Assembly: GCA_019925095.2 (NCBI GenBank) | Contig: CM034403.1 | Span: 1,974,690 to 2,038,689 of the forward strand | Origin: Dendrolimus kikuchii | Taxonomy: Eukaryota > Arthropoda > Insecta > Lepidoptera > Lasiocampidae | Direction: 5' to 3' | Length of the DNA: 64,000 nucleotides | Shown: positions 1 through 51,705 of the stretch, in pieces | Layout: each line of letters begins with the position of its first letter | How positions within the stretch are numbered: position 1 is the stretch's first letter | Translations under genes and position numbers: made by a program | Notes under the pieces: generated by a model | Told to the model about the DNA's origin: nothing | What the model saw: the letters and a program-made list of their open reading frames with translations, nothing else | Database searches by the model: none

Positions 1-62
1 CGCTCTGTTGTTCGTGCCTACCCCGCAAGGGAACTGGCGTGAAGTTATGTATGTATGTATGT
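1..62 (+). mobile_element. LINE-A copy 1: 3' tail only
   Basis: LINE-A is named here for its shared 3' end: the last codons of a reverse-transcriptase polyprotein (…VVRAYPARELA, stop) followed at once by a (TATG)n tail with almost no 3' UTR. This copy is cut by the window edge and keeps only RSVVRAYPARELA plus the tail. Confidence 0.85.
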
Positions 63-378
63 AAAAAATCAGTTTTGTATGAAAGATACGTACGCATCCG
101 TTCAGATGACAACAGACAGGAGATGAAGACAAAGTGTGTCTTTATCATGCGCACGCGCACACGACAGCATTCAGCTCTGTGTTCTTATCTAGGGTTCCCA
201 ACCGTATTATAACATATAGTACCATACTATATTTTAGCCAATAATTGTACACCCCTAAGCGCGCATGCTTCTGTCACATAATGAGACTTGGTATCAGGTT
301 CACGTTTATCATATATCAAAATAAAGAGATTTTTTTTCTTTCATGCAAATCCTATATAAACAGCGACACAATAATAAT

Positions 379-564
379 CCATGATCAAATTGATCGTGTA
401 CTAGCAAAAGGTGATGTCAGGAGCCTTAAGAACAGACGAGCGTGCATGACAAGAGTTATGAATGTCAAAGAAGCAAGTGAGGTGTGTAAGAATAAGCCTG
501 AATGGCGCTCTGTTGTTCGTGCCTACCCCGCAAGGGAACTGGCGTGAAGTTATGTATGTATGAG
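379..564 (+). mobile_element. LINE-A copy 2, 5'-truncated
   Basis: Codes from HDQIDRVLA to the RELA stop and a short tail. The flanks acaataataat (368-378) and acaataacaat (565-575) differ at one base, a slightly eroded target duplication. Confidence 0.85.
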
Positions 565-839
565 ACAATAACAATAAAAGGTTTCGTTTTATATTCCAAC
601 ATGTATTCTTGCAATATGGCAGTGTACCGTGAATAGACAGTGACAAGGAATATTAGGGGTTAATATAATATAGCACGAAATGTACTATATTTTCATCGCT
701 AATTCAATTGCCGCGCTTTTTGTTCAGATCCTTACGATTATTTTAAAAATAATAGATCTTTGCCGGCCGAAGCAAAAAATAGTAATAAATACACACGGAA
801 AATTCAATGATGATATAAATAAAATATAAAATAATTAAT

Positions 840-1006
840 ACTAGCAGAAGGTGATGTCAGGAGCCTTAAGAACAGACGAGCTTGCATGACAAGAGTTATG
901 AATGTCAAAGAGGCAAGTGAGGTGTGCAAGAATAAGCCTAAATGGCACTCTGTTGTTCGTGCCTACCCCGCAAGGGAACTGGCGTGAAGTTATGTATGTA
1001 TGTATG
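840..1006 (+). mobile_element. LINE-A copy 3 with 15 bp target duplication
   Basis: Starts inside VLAEGDVRSL. Exact flanking duplication tataaaataattaat at 825-839 and 1007-1021. Confidence 0.92.
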
Positions 1007-1774
1007 TATAAAATAATTAATGAAAAATAATGAGTACTATTTCCCCCTAACTTAATCAAAAAAATAAAATAAAGTGGCAACACTACTCTAACTCTGGCGC
1101 ATGCTAACGATAGCGTTTAGCGCATATCACTATAGAAACTGTCCATATTGAGTGCAAAATACTAAATGATCGTATCAGAGAGTAGTAATATACGCTACTC
1201 AGCCATTAACTCTTCAGCTCACTATTAGCACATGTGTCCGCGTTGAGAGCGCAGATCGCATTTAATTGTGTTGTTGTCTCACTCTGTTTATATAGGATTT
1301 GTATGAAATGGGTATATTTTCTTGGTATATTACGAGATAGTGATAGTGTTAGTCTTGCGGGTTTTTGGTATAACGATAATTGTCTTAAGGGTTAAGGCTG
1401 TACGCGGTTGATAGGCGCGTTTCAGCGGACACCACGAGAGCCATTACAGTCAGACAGAATCGGAGCTGAGTAAGTGTAACCAAAATCTTCCGACGAAATG
1501 CGAACGGAGCTGAATAAATGTAGTCAGTCCCTAAAGCGAATGTTTAAATCTAAAAAAAAAAATATTCGTCAATCAACAACAGTAATAAGATCGAATAACA
1601 ACAAAATAAAACAACATAACAGTATGCAGGCAGTCAACGATGGCAAAAGAAATATAACATCCTTTTAAGTAACAATTATAGATAACTCGATTAATATTTT
1701 TATGTTTCTATTCAGGGGCCGATTTTGCAAACGCCAGATAAAAGTTATCAGTCGAATCTTATATCTTATAGTAA

Positions 1775-2030
1775 TATATAAAGCTGAAGAATTTCTTTGT
1801 TTGAACGCGTTAATCTCAGGAACTACTGGTCTGATTTGAAAAATTCTTCCAGTGTTAGATAGCCCATTTATTGATGAAGGCTATAGGCTATATATCATCA
1901 CGCTAACACCAATAGGAGCGGAGCACCAATGAAGAATGTTTCAAAATCGGGGGGGATTTTTTTAACTTATTTTTTTTTAACTATTCCACGCGAGCGAAGT
2001 CGCCGGCAGAAGCTACTAGCTTATAACCTC
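1775..2030 (+). mobile_element. Helitron-like repeat, type 1
   Basis: A dispersed unit (related at 31443-31565 and 31985-32206) with the line 'aatctcaggaactactgg' and an end of gcgaagtcgccggcagaag followed by CTAG. See the Helitron-end finding. Confidence 0.6.
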
Positions 2031-2318
2031 AGTGAAGTTATTCAACAGTTCTATTAATACCACACTTAATTCTGTGAATAACTTTTATCTGACGACTGAT
2101 TAATCGGCCGTTATCTGATAAAAATTGCACTATTTTATTCGTCGAACATAGTTTATCTAAGAACACAATAGGCAGTATACGTTAATATGGGAACATAACT
2201 GTGTGTACTACCGTAGGCCCCTCTCACAACCTTCGCATATGAACAACGCACATTGGAATGATGAATAGAACAAATGTGCTTTTAGTAAACGAAAAAATGA
2301 AACTTAGCTGATATTAAA

Positions 2319-2940
2319 CGGTTCAATTCGGACGAAGTAACCAATCTATGTAAACATAAACTTGAATAATTCAATGACATTGAATATACTTGTTATATCA
2401 GGTATGCGCCTTTCAATTTGGTTGAACTGTTTAAAATTAGCATTACTAGCGATTTTATTGGGATATAAATAAATAAATAATCGGCAGATAAACACACATC
2501 CGTTTTATCCGTGCGAGAACGGAGAAAGAATACCATAGCCAGGTGGTAGGGTATTTGCCCGACTGGATGGCTACCACCCCTGGTCTAAAGTATGTCGCCA
2601 TAACAACCTTGAGTTGTGTTCCGGCATTAGTGACCAGGTTCCAGTCTCTCTTAAGAGAGAAGCAGCGCATTTCTAGCACCTTTGGTGTTGCAAATGTCCA
2701 TAGGCGATGGTAACCGCTTTCCATCAAGTGGGCCGTCTGCCTGTCTACTGATCTCCTGCAATAGAAAAAAAAAATTAAATGTTTCAATTCGGACGAAGTA
2801 ACCAATCTATGTAAACATAAACTTGAATAATTCAATGTCATTGAATATACTTGTTATTTCAGGTCTCTGTGCCTTTCAATTTGGTTGAACCATCTAAAAT
2901 TAGCATTACTAGATTTTATTGGGATATAAATAAATAAATA
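2319..2940. repeat. Tandem duplication split by a SINE-like insertion
   Basis: About 160 bp at 2319-2478 recurs at 2781-2940 with few differences (both contain cggacgaagtaaccaatcta and end in gatataaataaataaat). Copy 2 runs into a SINE-C. Copy 1 keeps only about 20 bp of that SINE-C tail and is then interrupted by B copy 1, so SINE-C came first, then the duplication, then B. Confidence 0.8.
2507..2774 (+). mobile_element. B element copy 1 (SINE-like)
   Basis: Family B is about 325 bp. Full copies begin atccgtgcaggaacggag and end ctgcaata followed by A-rich sequence; the repeatable 5' end suggests a SINE or a fixed-length LINE derivative. A sequence like a pol III B box (ggttccagtctcc) lies inside. 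This copy lacks about 53 bp after gaaagaatac. Confidence 0.8.
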
Positions 2941-3160
2941 TTCGGCAGACAAACACACATGTCTATCCACAAAATAAGCAACTTGCGCTTGCGTTACGAG
3001 TAATATACAACGGATTACTCTGGGGCCGATCACAGACACCCAGACCTTAGTAAATAACGGAAAAAATTCGTTTCCTAAATTTACCATGCCAGGAATCGAA
3101 CCCGGAGCCTCTGCATTAGTATGGTTGACCGGTAAATGCTTAGCTCGCACACATATCTCA
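2941..3160 (-). mobile_element. SINE-C copy 1 (tRNA-derived), degenerate
   Basis: Minus-strand copy of the tRNA-headed SINE best seen at 42193-42440. The head is worn; the B-box region (gggttcgattcc) and the tail gtgtttgtctgccga remain. Confidence 0.75.
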
Positions 3161-3177
3161 GCACATGCAATCATGTG

Positions 3178-3372
3178 TTCAGCAGACAGGCCGACGGCCC
3201 ACCAGCTGATGGAAAGCGGTTACAGTTCTATGAACACTGGTGCTGCTGCTCTCTTAGTGGAGGCTGGAACCTGGCCACTGATGCCGGAACCCAACTCAAA
3301 GTTGTTACGACGGCATACTCTAGACCAGGGGTGGTAGCCATCCAGACGGGCAAATGCAAATACCCTACCACC
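3178..3372 (-). mobile_element. B element, diverged
   Basis: Minus-strand copy with many substitutions, adjoining SINE-C; no A tail left. Confidence 0.7.
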
Positions 3373-3632
3373 TATGCTGTGGTTTGACAGACAGATGGTG
3401 CCAATGCAGATAATTGTATTCTTACCTGCAATAAAGATTTACTATTACCACCACCACAATATATGTAGGTACTGTGCGATCCAAACAAGAATAGGAATGT
3501 CAATAACCTCATCGGTCAAATGTCACTTGAAAAGTATGGTTTGCAAAAAACTTATTTGCATATCAATAATAAATAGTCTTACATCAAATTTAAATAAACA
3601 GGTTAAATTAGTAGTAAATTGTCTTAATATAA

Positions 3633-3867
3633 TTTTTTTTTTATTGCAGGAGATCAGCAGATAGGCAGACGGCCCCCTTGATAGAAAGTGGTTACCATCG
3701 CCTATGGACATTTGCAACACCAAAGTTGCTACAAATGCGCTGCTGCTCTCTTAAGGGAGACTGGAACCTGGTCACTAATGCCGGAACACAACTCAAGGTT
3801 GTTATGGCGACATACTATAGACCAGGGGTGGTAGCCATCCATTCGGGCAAATGCCCTACCACCTGGC
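3633..3867 (-). mobile_element. B element, 5'-truncated
   Basis: Minus-strand copy; poly-T at 3633 is its A tail. Stops at the CCAGGTGG position of the family. Confidence 0.85.
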
Positions 3868-4997
3868 ACATTTAATTATTTAAAGTCACAAAATGGCGCA
3901 AAGTCGATCCTGTTCTCATTTGAACCGCATTATATACCACCATATTAGACGTTTGCTTTGTACATGACAGACATGGACATTTGGTTCACTCTCTCCTAAA
4001 CGCTTCTCTACTGATGGGGAAAACTTCATACACTTTCTGTTGCTCTGGTGCGTGTGTTACTAGTCTCAGACTTGCACATTGCTGAGTCACCTGTTCCACC
4101 AAAATATTATTTACCATCATTCCAATGTACATTTCTTTATTTAACTATTATATATTTTATTCCTATTTAAAATTTATTTTAACAAATACACCATCGGAAC
4201 CTCAACAACGATTAGAGCTACTTGGATTCACGACAACTTCAGATCATTGCTGTCATAGATTTGCCACTCTAATTAGCACTCTAAATGATAGCCAAAAAGG
4301 AGCAAATCCGCATCTACACAAAACAATAATGCGAAAATCCAAGTAACGCTAATATCGAAAACTATTCCTCGATTATTCCATACTTAGATGCCGATTTACA
4401 TTGATCTAACTACTGGCTTGTAAACACTGTTCCGATTTCAAATCAACTTACACGACAGCGGTGTGAAGTTAGCAACTGCTTCCATGGGAATTAAGTCAGA
4501 AGTTGGATCAATGCAAATCAGCCTTTATATATTTTCCTTCTGAATTATGTGTAACTGCGATTGTACTAGAGAAATTTACAAGAAGATGCATCTATTTATT
4601 AAAATGATATATATATACAATTTATTATATAGTTTTACATATATAAAATATATATAAATGAGAAAAATAATAACACGAGAAATCGTTTAAATTTAGTTAT
4701 ACACGTTTTTGGAGTTAAACTTTGCATTATTTCATTGCCTTAAGGTCATATAGCTATACAAACTGTATATCACCGATCAATGTATCAATGTCTAATATGT
4801 TAACAATAAAAAGTCGATAATATTAATAAAATCGTGATAATAATAATAATATTAATTAACGAAACGTGTTTACTATTAAATAGTAACATCAGAAGCGAGC
4901 TAAGATTAGTACTATACGAAGACGTTATACGATGCAAAAATTAAAACAAAACAAATTTTATCGCTTTGTACACTACACTGAACTATCTTACGTTGTA

Positions 4998-5526
4998 CAC
5001 TAGTGGCTAAAAATTAAGGGCTCAAAAAATTTCAAATTTTTTATTCATATTTCAAGTGGCTGTATCTTTGTTAAAAAAAATAGCCATATCAGAGTCATAA
5101 GAGAAGCAATTTGGAGCTTGAAGTCTTCAATTTCAAGATCATGGGACAAAACAAATTTTCCAAACAACAAGTATTGCGCTATCCTAACAAAAACAGTGAA
5201 GAAAAACTTCGTTTTGTTTCTTTTCTGGTGGACGTGCTTGCATATTTTTCTTCACTAAACCACTGTATGCATCAGATAGGTTTTATCTATATATCCAGCT
5301 TTGCTTTTTTTTATAAGCCTTGATATGACTATTTCTCGCTGAACTAACGGACTTTAGCAACCAACGGTTGCACAGAGAATTGCATTGCAGATGGGTTTCA
5401 AATTTTTTACTTCAAGCTAAAAACTGCTTGACTCCGATACGGTCATTTTTAACCAAGATACAGGCCATTTGAGAAATCACTAACAATTTGGAAATACTTT
5501 TGATCTCTCAATTTTTCCCACAAGTG
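4998..5526. mobile_element. mariner-like non-autonomous element
   Basis: Diverged terminal inverted repeats (cactagtggctaaaaattaa at the left; the right end reads cacttgtgggaaaaattgag in reverse complement), each bordered by TA, the Tc1/mariner target. Subterminal similarity extends about 75 bp. The interior (a 70-codon open frame at 5111-5323) does not look like transposase. Confidence 0.8.
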
Positions 5527-5974
5527 TATAATACTACCAAGTTAAAACTGCCATTGGCTATTGTTTCTACGAACAAGGGCAAGGGCATATTTAATTTAGT
5601 TAGCATATTTATTATAGTAACTTGACAAGTCTAAGCCAGGTAACCTTACACATCGCACACCTCACCAATTAACTTTTAACACTACCTACAAACCGTAATT
5701 TTTACTTGCTTCATTATACTTCTTACTACTATCCTACAGTATTGCGACATATTTATTATACACGAAATATACTTACAACAAAACTCTTATATTGTCAAAC
5801 AAATGTACCATATCGAACAACCAGAAATCAAAATTATTTCCCATTAAAATCGTTTTCTGTTTCATTTTCATAGTATTATGCCTGGTGCGTTTATTAAAAA
5901 AAACCTTAGGCATCCGGAAAATAATGCATGTTTCCCTTGTTAAAAACATAATGTCCAATTATACAGGGGAGACT

Positions 5975-6525
5975 TGGTTATCCAGACCTGATTTATACAG
6001 ATTTACGATAATCTAGAACTTTTTTATATGGATTCCCTATTATCCGGATTTCATTTACTTGGATTCAGGATTATCCAGATGTCATTTATATGGATTTAAG
6101 ATCATCCGGATGCCATTTATATGGATTTAAGATTATCTGGATGTCATTTATATCGATTCCTGATTATCCGGATGTCATTTATATGGATTCCCGATTATTC
6201 GGATGTCATTTATATGATTTCCCGATTGTTCGGATGTCATTTATATGGATCCCCGATTATTCGGATGTCATTTATATGGATTCCCGATTATCCGGATGTC
6301 ATTTATATGGATTCCCGATTAATCGGAAAGCATTTATATGGATTCCCGATTATTTGAATGTCATTTATATGGATTCCCCAATATCCGGATGTCATTTATA
6401 TGGATTCCCGATTAATCGGATAGCATTTATATGGATTCCCGATTATTCGAATGTCATTTATATGGATTCCCCAATATCCGGATGTCATTTATATGGATTT
6501 ACGATTATCCAGATTCTCAACTGCG
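5975..6525. repeat. 31 bp satellite, about 16 units
   Basis: Unit tttatatggattcccgatta + tccggatgtca with 10-20% variation. Because 31 is not a multiple of three, long chance reading frames of a 31-residue repeat appear on the plus strand; I do not regard them as genes. Confidence 0.92.
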
Positions 6526-7282
6526 ATGATTTAAAAAAAATATGTAGTTACATTCGTATATACAAAAGTGTATATCTTGTCTCTTAATGAACATAGATTT
6601 TGGCCGATGAATTTTTTGTGTTATTATTAATAAACAGATGTATTGTCCTGTGATAAATTATATTTCTAGAATTAATAATATGTTCACAAATCGCTTGTCT
6701 TCATATATTTAATTATTCAGATTTTAAATTATGCAAATCTGGTTAATCAAGTCTCCACTCTATTTAATATATGGATTGATATACCACCAAGTTGTTTCTG
6801 TTACCAACTTCAGTTACATTAGTTAATTTTCAGTATATCTATCGAAACACTAATTTAATTACCAGTATTTTTAGACTTTAGCATTGGCAATATCACATAT
6901 GTTTACCTTAGCAAAAAAAAAATTTGATTTTCGGTTAGTACCTTAGCATATTTAACAATAGCTGTTAATACATAGCTCTTCTGGACACCGTACTTTGTTG
7001 ACAATACGCTAGTTTTCCAACCTGCTGCGGTACTAGTAGTCCATATACACTTTCCACCGTTTGCATTTGATACAAATGGTGAAAGAAAATATCAACAGAG
7101 TAAAAACGCTAACTTCATGCTGACGCTCAATATTTGACACATTCACAACTTAAACAATATCAGCGATTACGCGACGGTTGTATTTCGTTCACTTGAATAG
7201 CACAGTTTATTCACAATGGGGAAGTTTAATAATTATATATTACAAGTCATTTTAAAGAAAATACTTAAATATTTAGATTATA

Positions 7283-7595
7283 CTAGCTGTCCCTGCAGAC
7301 GTTGTTCTGCCCCGAAACCAAATGTGAGCTATCCTATCTTTCAATTCGGATCAAACTGCACACGGTGTGCAAATTTGATTAAAACCGGTCAAGAAGTTTA
7401 GGAGACCATTGCGGACAAACAACGTGAAACGTAATTTATATATATTAGGATAGCTGTCCCGGCAGACGTTGTTCTGCCCTGAAGAAATAAAATTTAGAAC
7501 CCGATTGCAGCACCATCTACCGGGTCCAAATGTAAGCTATCCTCTTTCAAGTCGGATCAAACTGCAAATGTGACACGTAATTTATATATAATAAG
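7283..7595 (-). mobile_element. Two Helitron-like elements (type 2) head to tail
   Basis: 7283-7449 and 7450-7595 are two copies of the same unit, one after the other. On the minus strand each opens TC(C/T)TA and the first copy ends at CTAG. The second has lost one base of that end. The hairpin ggcagaacaacgtctgcc precedes the end. Confidence 0.75.
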
Positions 7596-8746
7596 ATGTG
7601 GAAGAAAAATATGTTTACAGAAGGCTAGTCAGTAGTAGAATGGGAACAGATTTGAAATAAGTGTTTACATATTATGAAATGTATGAAGTATGTATGAAGA
7701 GATTAATAAAATGTGATGAAGGAAAGTGTTTGTCAGGATCATAGCAAGTAGGAATCCATTACCTCCACCCACCTGTACCTCAACGAGAAACAGGCGTGAA
7801 AATATATATGTATGTACAAGTTATGAAAGCATGTTTAACGAATCAAGAGGTTTCCATATTTTTATCCTTTTCCTGACAACACAGATTAAAATTATACAAA
7901 AATGTTTTTGAAATATATTAATTTTTTTCTTAATAATGCATGGAATTTCCCTGTTTAATAAATAAGCATTCTGAGAAGTAATTCAACAACAGTTTTCTGG
8001 TTGAGAAACCCTTTAAAATGTACTGATGTTCAATTCAGCGAATCCCAAACATAGTATAAAATACAAATTTAAATTAATTCTTGAATTTTAGTTTGCAAAA
8101 GCGCTTATATCGGAAGGTAGTTTAACACAATTTAATGTTTCTATTTGTAAGAGAAATACTTGGCATACTACACATATGTCTATTCGCTCCATTTGAATGA
8201 AAGATTGAAATCATAGTGAATGAAAGGAATGAATTAATGATTTAAATATGATACCAACTGTATATAAAACTAACCCATTGTCAATACACCGAGCCTGTAT
8301 TATCTAATACTAAATTAATTACTAAATGTTACACTTATATTACATGGCAGTCAACTAAATCTTAAGTATAGTTTAAAAGCGTCCTTATGCGGTCGACTAC
8401 TATTGACCGAGAGACTGAATGTAATCAAGTACCAAATCATCACTTCCAAAACATGTTAAATTCAAGGCTCCGTAGCTTCTTAAACCAACCACTTCACTTT
8501 ACAAGTTTGTCATGTCGCTTTTCATACAATTTTTTTTTAAATAGGCAGTTCTTTCCCAATTAGTCCCAAGTAACAATTTTACAATACATTAACAGTATTA
8601 TTGATTTGTTTATATATATGTAAATTTCCTACTTACCCAACAGGCGATTGAATTTAAAAACCGCAGTCAACTACCAAATTATACACAAACAATAAACACT
8701 TGAGACATCACTAGTTTTTATTACTACTGCCTCTTAAAAAAAACGA

Positions 8747-8978
8747 CAGAACGTAACCTGTAGTAATATCCTATACTTGACTTATGCATCGGATACTATT
8801 TTGAATTACATAGAAATTAATACTTCTTATATATGTAATTTTTTTTGTAACATTTTATTACGTTTTCAAGTTACTTAATTTACAAGTTAAGTTAATTTGA
8901 AAAGGTAAGAAGTATTAATTTATTTTTATATAATTATAATTTATATCGAAGACATAGTTACAAGTTACGTTCTGTGCG
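8747..8978. mobile_element. Small inverted-repeat element
   Basis: The ends cagaacgtaacctgta and its near complement (tacaagttacgttctg) frame about 230 bp; aagaagtattaattta and its complement sit inside. A related piece is at 51926-52010. A diverged MITE; no clear target duplication. Confidence 0.65.
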
Positions 8979-9089
8979 ATGTGACATCCGTAGCCGTCGT
9001 ATTTGAACTGGACAGTATACACAAACAGTAAGCACTTGACACTTCACTCGTTGTCCGCATACTTGATTGATCCGCGTTGGCGTCGGCGC

Positions 9090-48402
<39,313 letters not shown>

Positions 48403-48740
48403 CTGGAATGTAAATAAAAGAACATTTAGACCATACAACGAATGGTGGCTACCTAATTGTAGGAAAAGGAATTGAGACACGAGACACAGGATTGGCTCTT
48501 ACAATTCATTCACTTGCCTTACAATTGATACAAATTCGACACTATGAAGGATGTGTCAAGTTTTAACCAGTAGCTTACTACTAATTACTCGGACCTCTAG
48601 GGACCACACTCTCTCTCAATAGAGATGCCCATGTGACCAGGTCATCCGCCGTCCTGGATGTAGATTACCGGGGAGGTCCTCCGACTTCAACTCGCCCCAT
48701 TACGCCGCAAAACGGAGATTTTTTATTATTATTATTAATA

Positions 48741-49034
48741 TCTCTACGGACTCGAGTTCCGTACCCTTTTTTTACTACTTAATTTCTATGAAAAATTTGA
48801 GACTCCATACACGCTTATTGTTTATTTTTGTTACTGTGTGTGACATTAATTTGGTAATTTTTATGTTTTGGTGTACCTTAAGAATAACTTATTATATTAA
48901 TTTATTCTAATTTTAATACTAAACTTATACTAATGTAGAGTGTATCTGTTACATGCTAGTGTTGTGAGGAAGTGCATGTTCAGTGTTGGCCTTATATCTA
49001 TACTTATATATAGTCCTATCTAGTGCCATGTGTT
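48741..49034. repeat. Repeat P copy 2 (inverted relative to copy 1)
   Basis: See 41027-41312. The two copies lie 7.4 kb apart in opposite orientation on either side of the first PTB exon. Confidence 0.85.
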
Positions 49035-49198
49035 TTGCTTTTTTCTTTTCTGTGCCTGGATTATTAACTTTTAGGCTCTTTGTGTGTCTTGGTTTGAGTA
49101 TGTGTACACGGAGAGATTACTACTAACTACTTAACTTAAGGCTAATGGAAGGTTAGTTAGTTAGTTATATAGGAGTCTGCCAAAAACAAATGTCAGAT

Positions 49199-49430
49199 TC
49201 TTATCCGTGCAGGAACGGAAAAAGAATACATTTTCCTGCGGCTGGGGGGCCTGTCTTAACTGCGGTATTTTCCCGTCTGGATACCTACCACCCCTGGTGT
49301 AGGGTATGCCGCCATAACAACCTAAGTTCCATTCTCCCACTAGAGAGCACATTGGTAGCACCTTTGCTTTTACCTAATTATGTGCAAACGCGATGGTAAC
49401 CGCTGTCCATCATTAAGATCAATTAAAAAA
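49199..49430 (+). mobile_element. B element, diverged
   Basis: 5' end atccgtgcaggaacgg retained, interior deleted and mutated, A tail at 49423-49436. Confidence 0.7.
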
Positions 49431-50023
49431 AAAAAACACTTTTTCAATCAAGGACCAAGATTGTATTAATACAAAGTGGGCTGACTGATAGTTAATGTAC
49501 AGTGTACACTGTAACATGAATATGGTTTTTTCCTTTTAAAAAAAAGGCCAAATCACTCGTGTACAAGGTACACAATAATTATATTAATTGTTGTTTTCGA
49601 AGTAAAACAATAGAATTATTAAAGTATACCTACATGATATGTGAGCTATTGTGTTTTGATAAGACTTGTACAACAATGCGGTCAAATTTCCCAACATTTG
49701 TTTGTTTACTAATTAAAATTTTTGCTGGTTTATTAATAATTTCATTACGCAGTTATTATAGGACACGATATACACATACAGGTATAACTAGGTGCTTTAC
49801 TTCTAATTCAATAAAGTTGAATTTTATGTCTTTATCTCTTTTTAGTGTCGTTGTTTCGTTTCATCGAGTTTCAAGTCACAACGATTTAAAGAAGTTTCAC
49901 TTCAATTATAACAATAAAACTCATGTGAACGCTTGCTGTCTAAATAAACAAAGAAGGGCTATGCCCTAATCACTAGGGTTTGTTTGGCCGCCGGGAAAAC
50001 TCTAGTGTACACAATAACATTAC

Positions 50024-50121
50024 ATACATACATAACTTCACGCCAGTTCCCTTGCGGGGTAGGCACGAACAACAGAGCGCCATTTAGGCTTATTCTTACA
50101 CATCTCACTTGCTTTCACGAC
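50024..50121 (-). mobile_element. LINE-A copy 12 with 12 bp target duplication
   Basis: Exact flanks caataacattac at 50012-50023 and 50122-50133; only about 98 bp inserted. Confidence 0.9.
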
Positions 50122-50141
50122 CAATAACATTACCACTTATT

Positions 50142-50467
50142 ATCCGTGCAGGAACGGAGAAAGAATACAATTTCCTGCGGCCGGGCGGCCTGTCGTAAGA
50201 GGCGACTTAACAACCCACAGCCAGGTGGTAGGGCATTTGCCCGACTGGATGGCTACCACCCCTGGTCTAAAGTATGTCGTCATAACAACCTTGAGTTGTG
50301 TTCCGGCATTAGTGACCAGGTTCCAGTCTCCCTTAAGAGAGCAGCAGCGCATTTGTAGCAACTTTGGTGTTGCAAATGTCCATAGGCGATGGTAACCGCT
50401 TTCCATCAAGTGGGCCGTCTGCCTGTCTGCTGACCTCCTGCAATAAAAAAATAAATAAAAAAAAAAC
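50142..50467 (+). mobile_element. B element, full length
   Basis: Runs from atccgtgcagg to a mixed A tail. Good reference copy for the family. Confidence 0.92.
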
Positions 50468-50470
50468 CAC

Positions 50471-50605
50471 TAATAAAACTACGTTTTAACGATTTTAAGC
50501 GCGGTAATTTATTTGATTCTGGTTATTCCGACGTTTCGCGCTTAAAACCGTTAAAACGTAGATTTATTATGTATACAAGTCGCGAAAACTTAAGAAAATA
50601 TTACA
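50471..50605. mobile_element. Repeat K foldback derivative
   Basis: aataaaactacgttttaacg… at 50472-50503 is the inverted counterpart of 50538-50569 (about 30 of 32 bases). 50573-50605 matches the outer part of repeat K in reverse. Probably an internally deleted element. Confidence 0.75.
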
Positions 50606-50630
50606 TTACCACTAATTAAAATTAAAATAA

Positions 50631-50793
50631 CTAATGATGTCAGGAGCCTTAAGAACAGACGAGTGTGCATGACAAGAGTTATGAATGTCAAAGAGGCAAG
50701 TGAGGTGTGTAAGAATAAGCCTAAATGGCACTCTGTTGTTCGTGCCTACCCCGCAAGGGAGCTGGCGTGAAGTTATGTATGTATGTATGTATG
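50631..50793 (+). mobile_element. LINE-A copy 13 with 14 bp target duplication
   Basis: Exact flanks taaaattaaaataa at 50617-50630 and 50794-50807. Confidence 0.9.
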
Positions 50794-50999
50794 TAAAATT
50801 AAAATAAAATGTTAATAAGTACATTTTCCCTATTGTTGCGATAAACAAACCATACTAAGTGCTTGTACAACAATAAATAATTAATTATTAATTTAAGCAC
50901 AAAACTGCTTGTACAACAATATCAGACCAACATGTCGCTAAAAGGCGAGATTTTCATCATGGATTCTGCACCGGATCTTTTTACATCTATTGTCTATCT

Positions 51000-51705
51000 C
51001 AGGGATTCCCAAAGTTGTCATATCGATCCCCTGGGGTCAAAGTCGGTTTCCCAGGGTTCGACATAAACGAAAACTTATTTTGGGGGTCGACGACGTCTAA
51101 AAATCGACCCCTGTTAATTAACAAGGTCTTATTTGAAACTTTCAAGATACTGTATATCAGCCATACTCAACCTTTTTCTTATAAGGGCCACATAGACGTA
51201 TTAGATAAGGTGATGCGGGCCACAACATTAATTCGTTTCGGAGTTTTTTATTGTTAGAGTACAGCAAAGAGGTTTGCGGCCCAGCCGATGGAAAATGATT
51301 ACCGTCATCTATGGGCTTTTGCAACGCTAGAGGCGTTACCAATGTCATTGTACAACTATTAGTATGTACCGACGATGCTACTTACAAAAGCTCGGAGGGC
51401 CACATGCGACGCGGGTCGCGGGTTGAGTATCGCTGATGTACACGTTGTGTTACGTGTATCAACTTGTTATAAGAATGACTAATATTTTAGTAGGAAGTAT
51501 CATTGTTATACTTTAAAAAAAACTCAACATATCAATACTCTTGCACAAGTACGTACTAGATGAAAAATTCAGCAAGTCAGTAAGCGTATGTTCAATAGGA
51601 AAAAACTAGAGATAGGCATTTTAAAGTAATTTGGCTCTGGGGGTCTGGGGTATTAGTTTATTTTGGAAAAGGGGTCTCTTCACCAAATCAATTTGGGAAT
51701 CCCTG
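51000..51705. mobile_element. hAT element with exact 8 bp duplication
   Basis: Ends cagggattcccaaa … tttgggaatccctg, flanked by gtctatct at 50992-50999 and 51706-51713. Non-autonomous. Contains a second hAT. Confidence 0.94.
51158..51435. mobile_element. Nested hAT with a B remnant inside
   Basis: Ends cagccatactcaacc and ggttgagtatcgctg; flanks ctgtatat / atgtacac are only a partial match. 51255-51352 is a degraded minus-strand B element, so three insertion layers are visible. Confidence 0.75.

Larger units (their letters stand above)
1..9089. other. 3' flank of IRS: repeats, no gene seen
   Basis: Minus-strand 3' UTR must start at 9089. Several AATAAA-type signals occur on the minus strand (for example near 8919, 8853 and 8717), the first inside a small inverted-repeat element, so the true polyadenylation site cannot be told. 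Besides the elements listed, 1080-1770, 3870-4995, 5530-5970, 6530-7280 and 7600-8745 are AT-rich sequence in which I see no gene. Confidence 0.5.

Noticed and set aside
6090..6587. 165-codon open frame of a 31-residue repeat
   Set aside because: Produced by the 31 bp satellite with no stop; no start context or homology.
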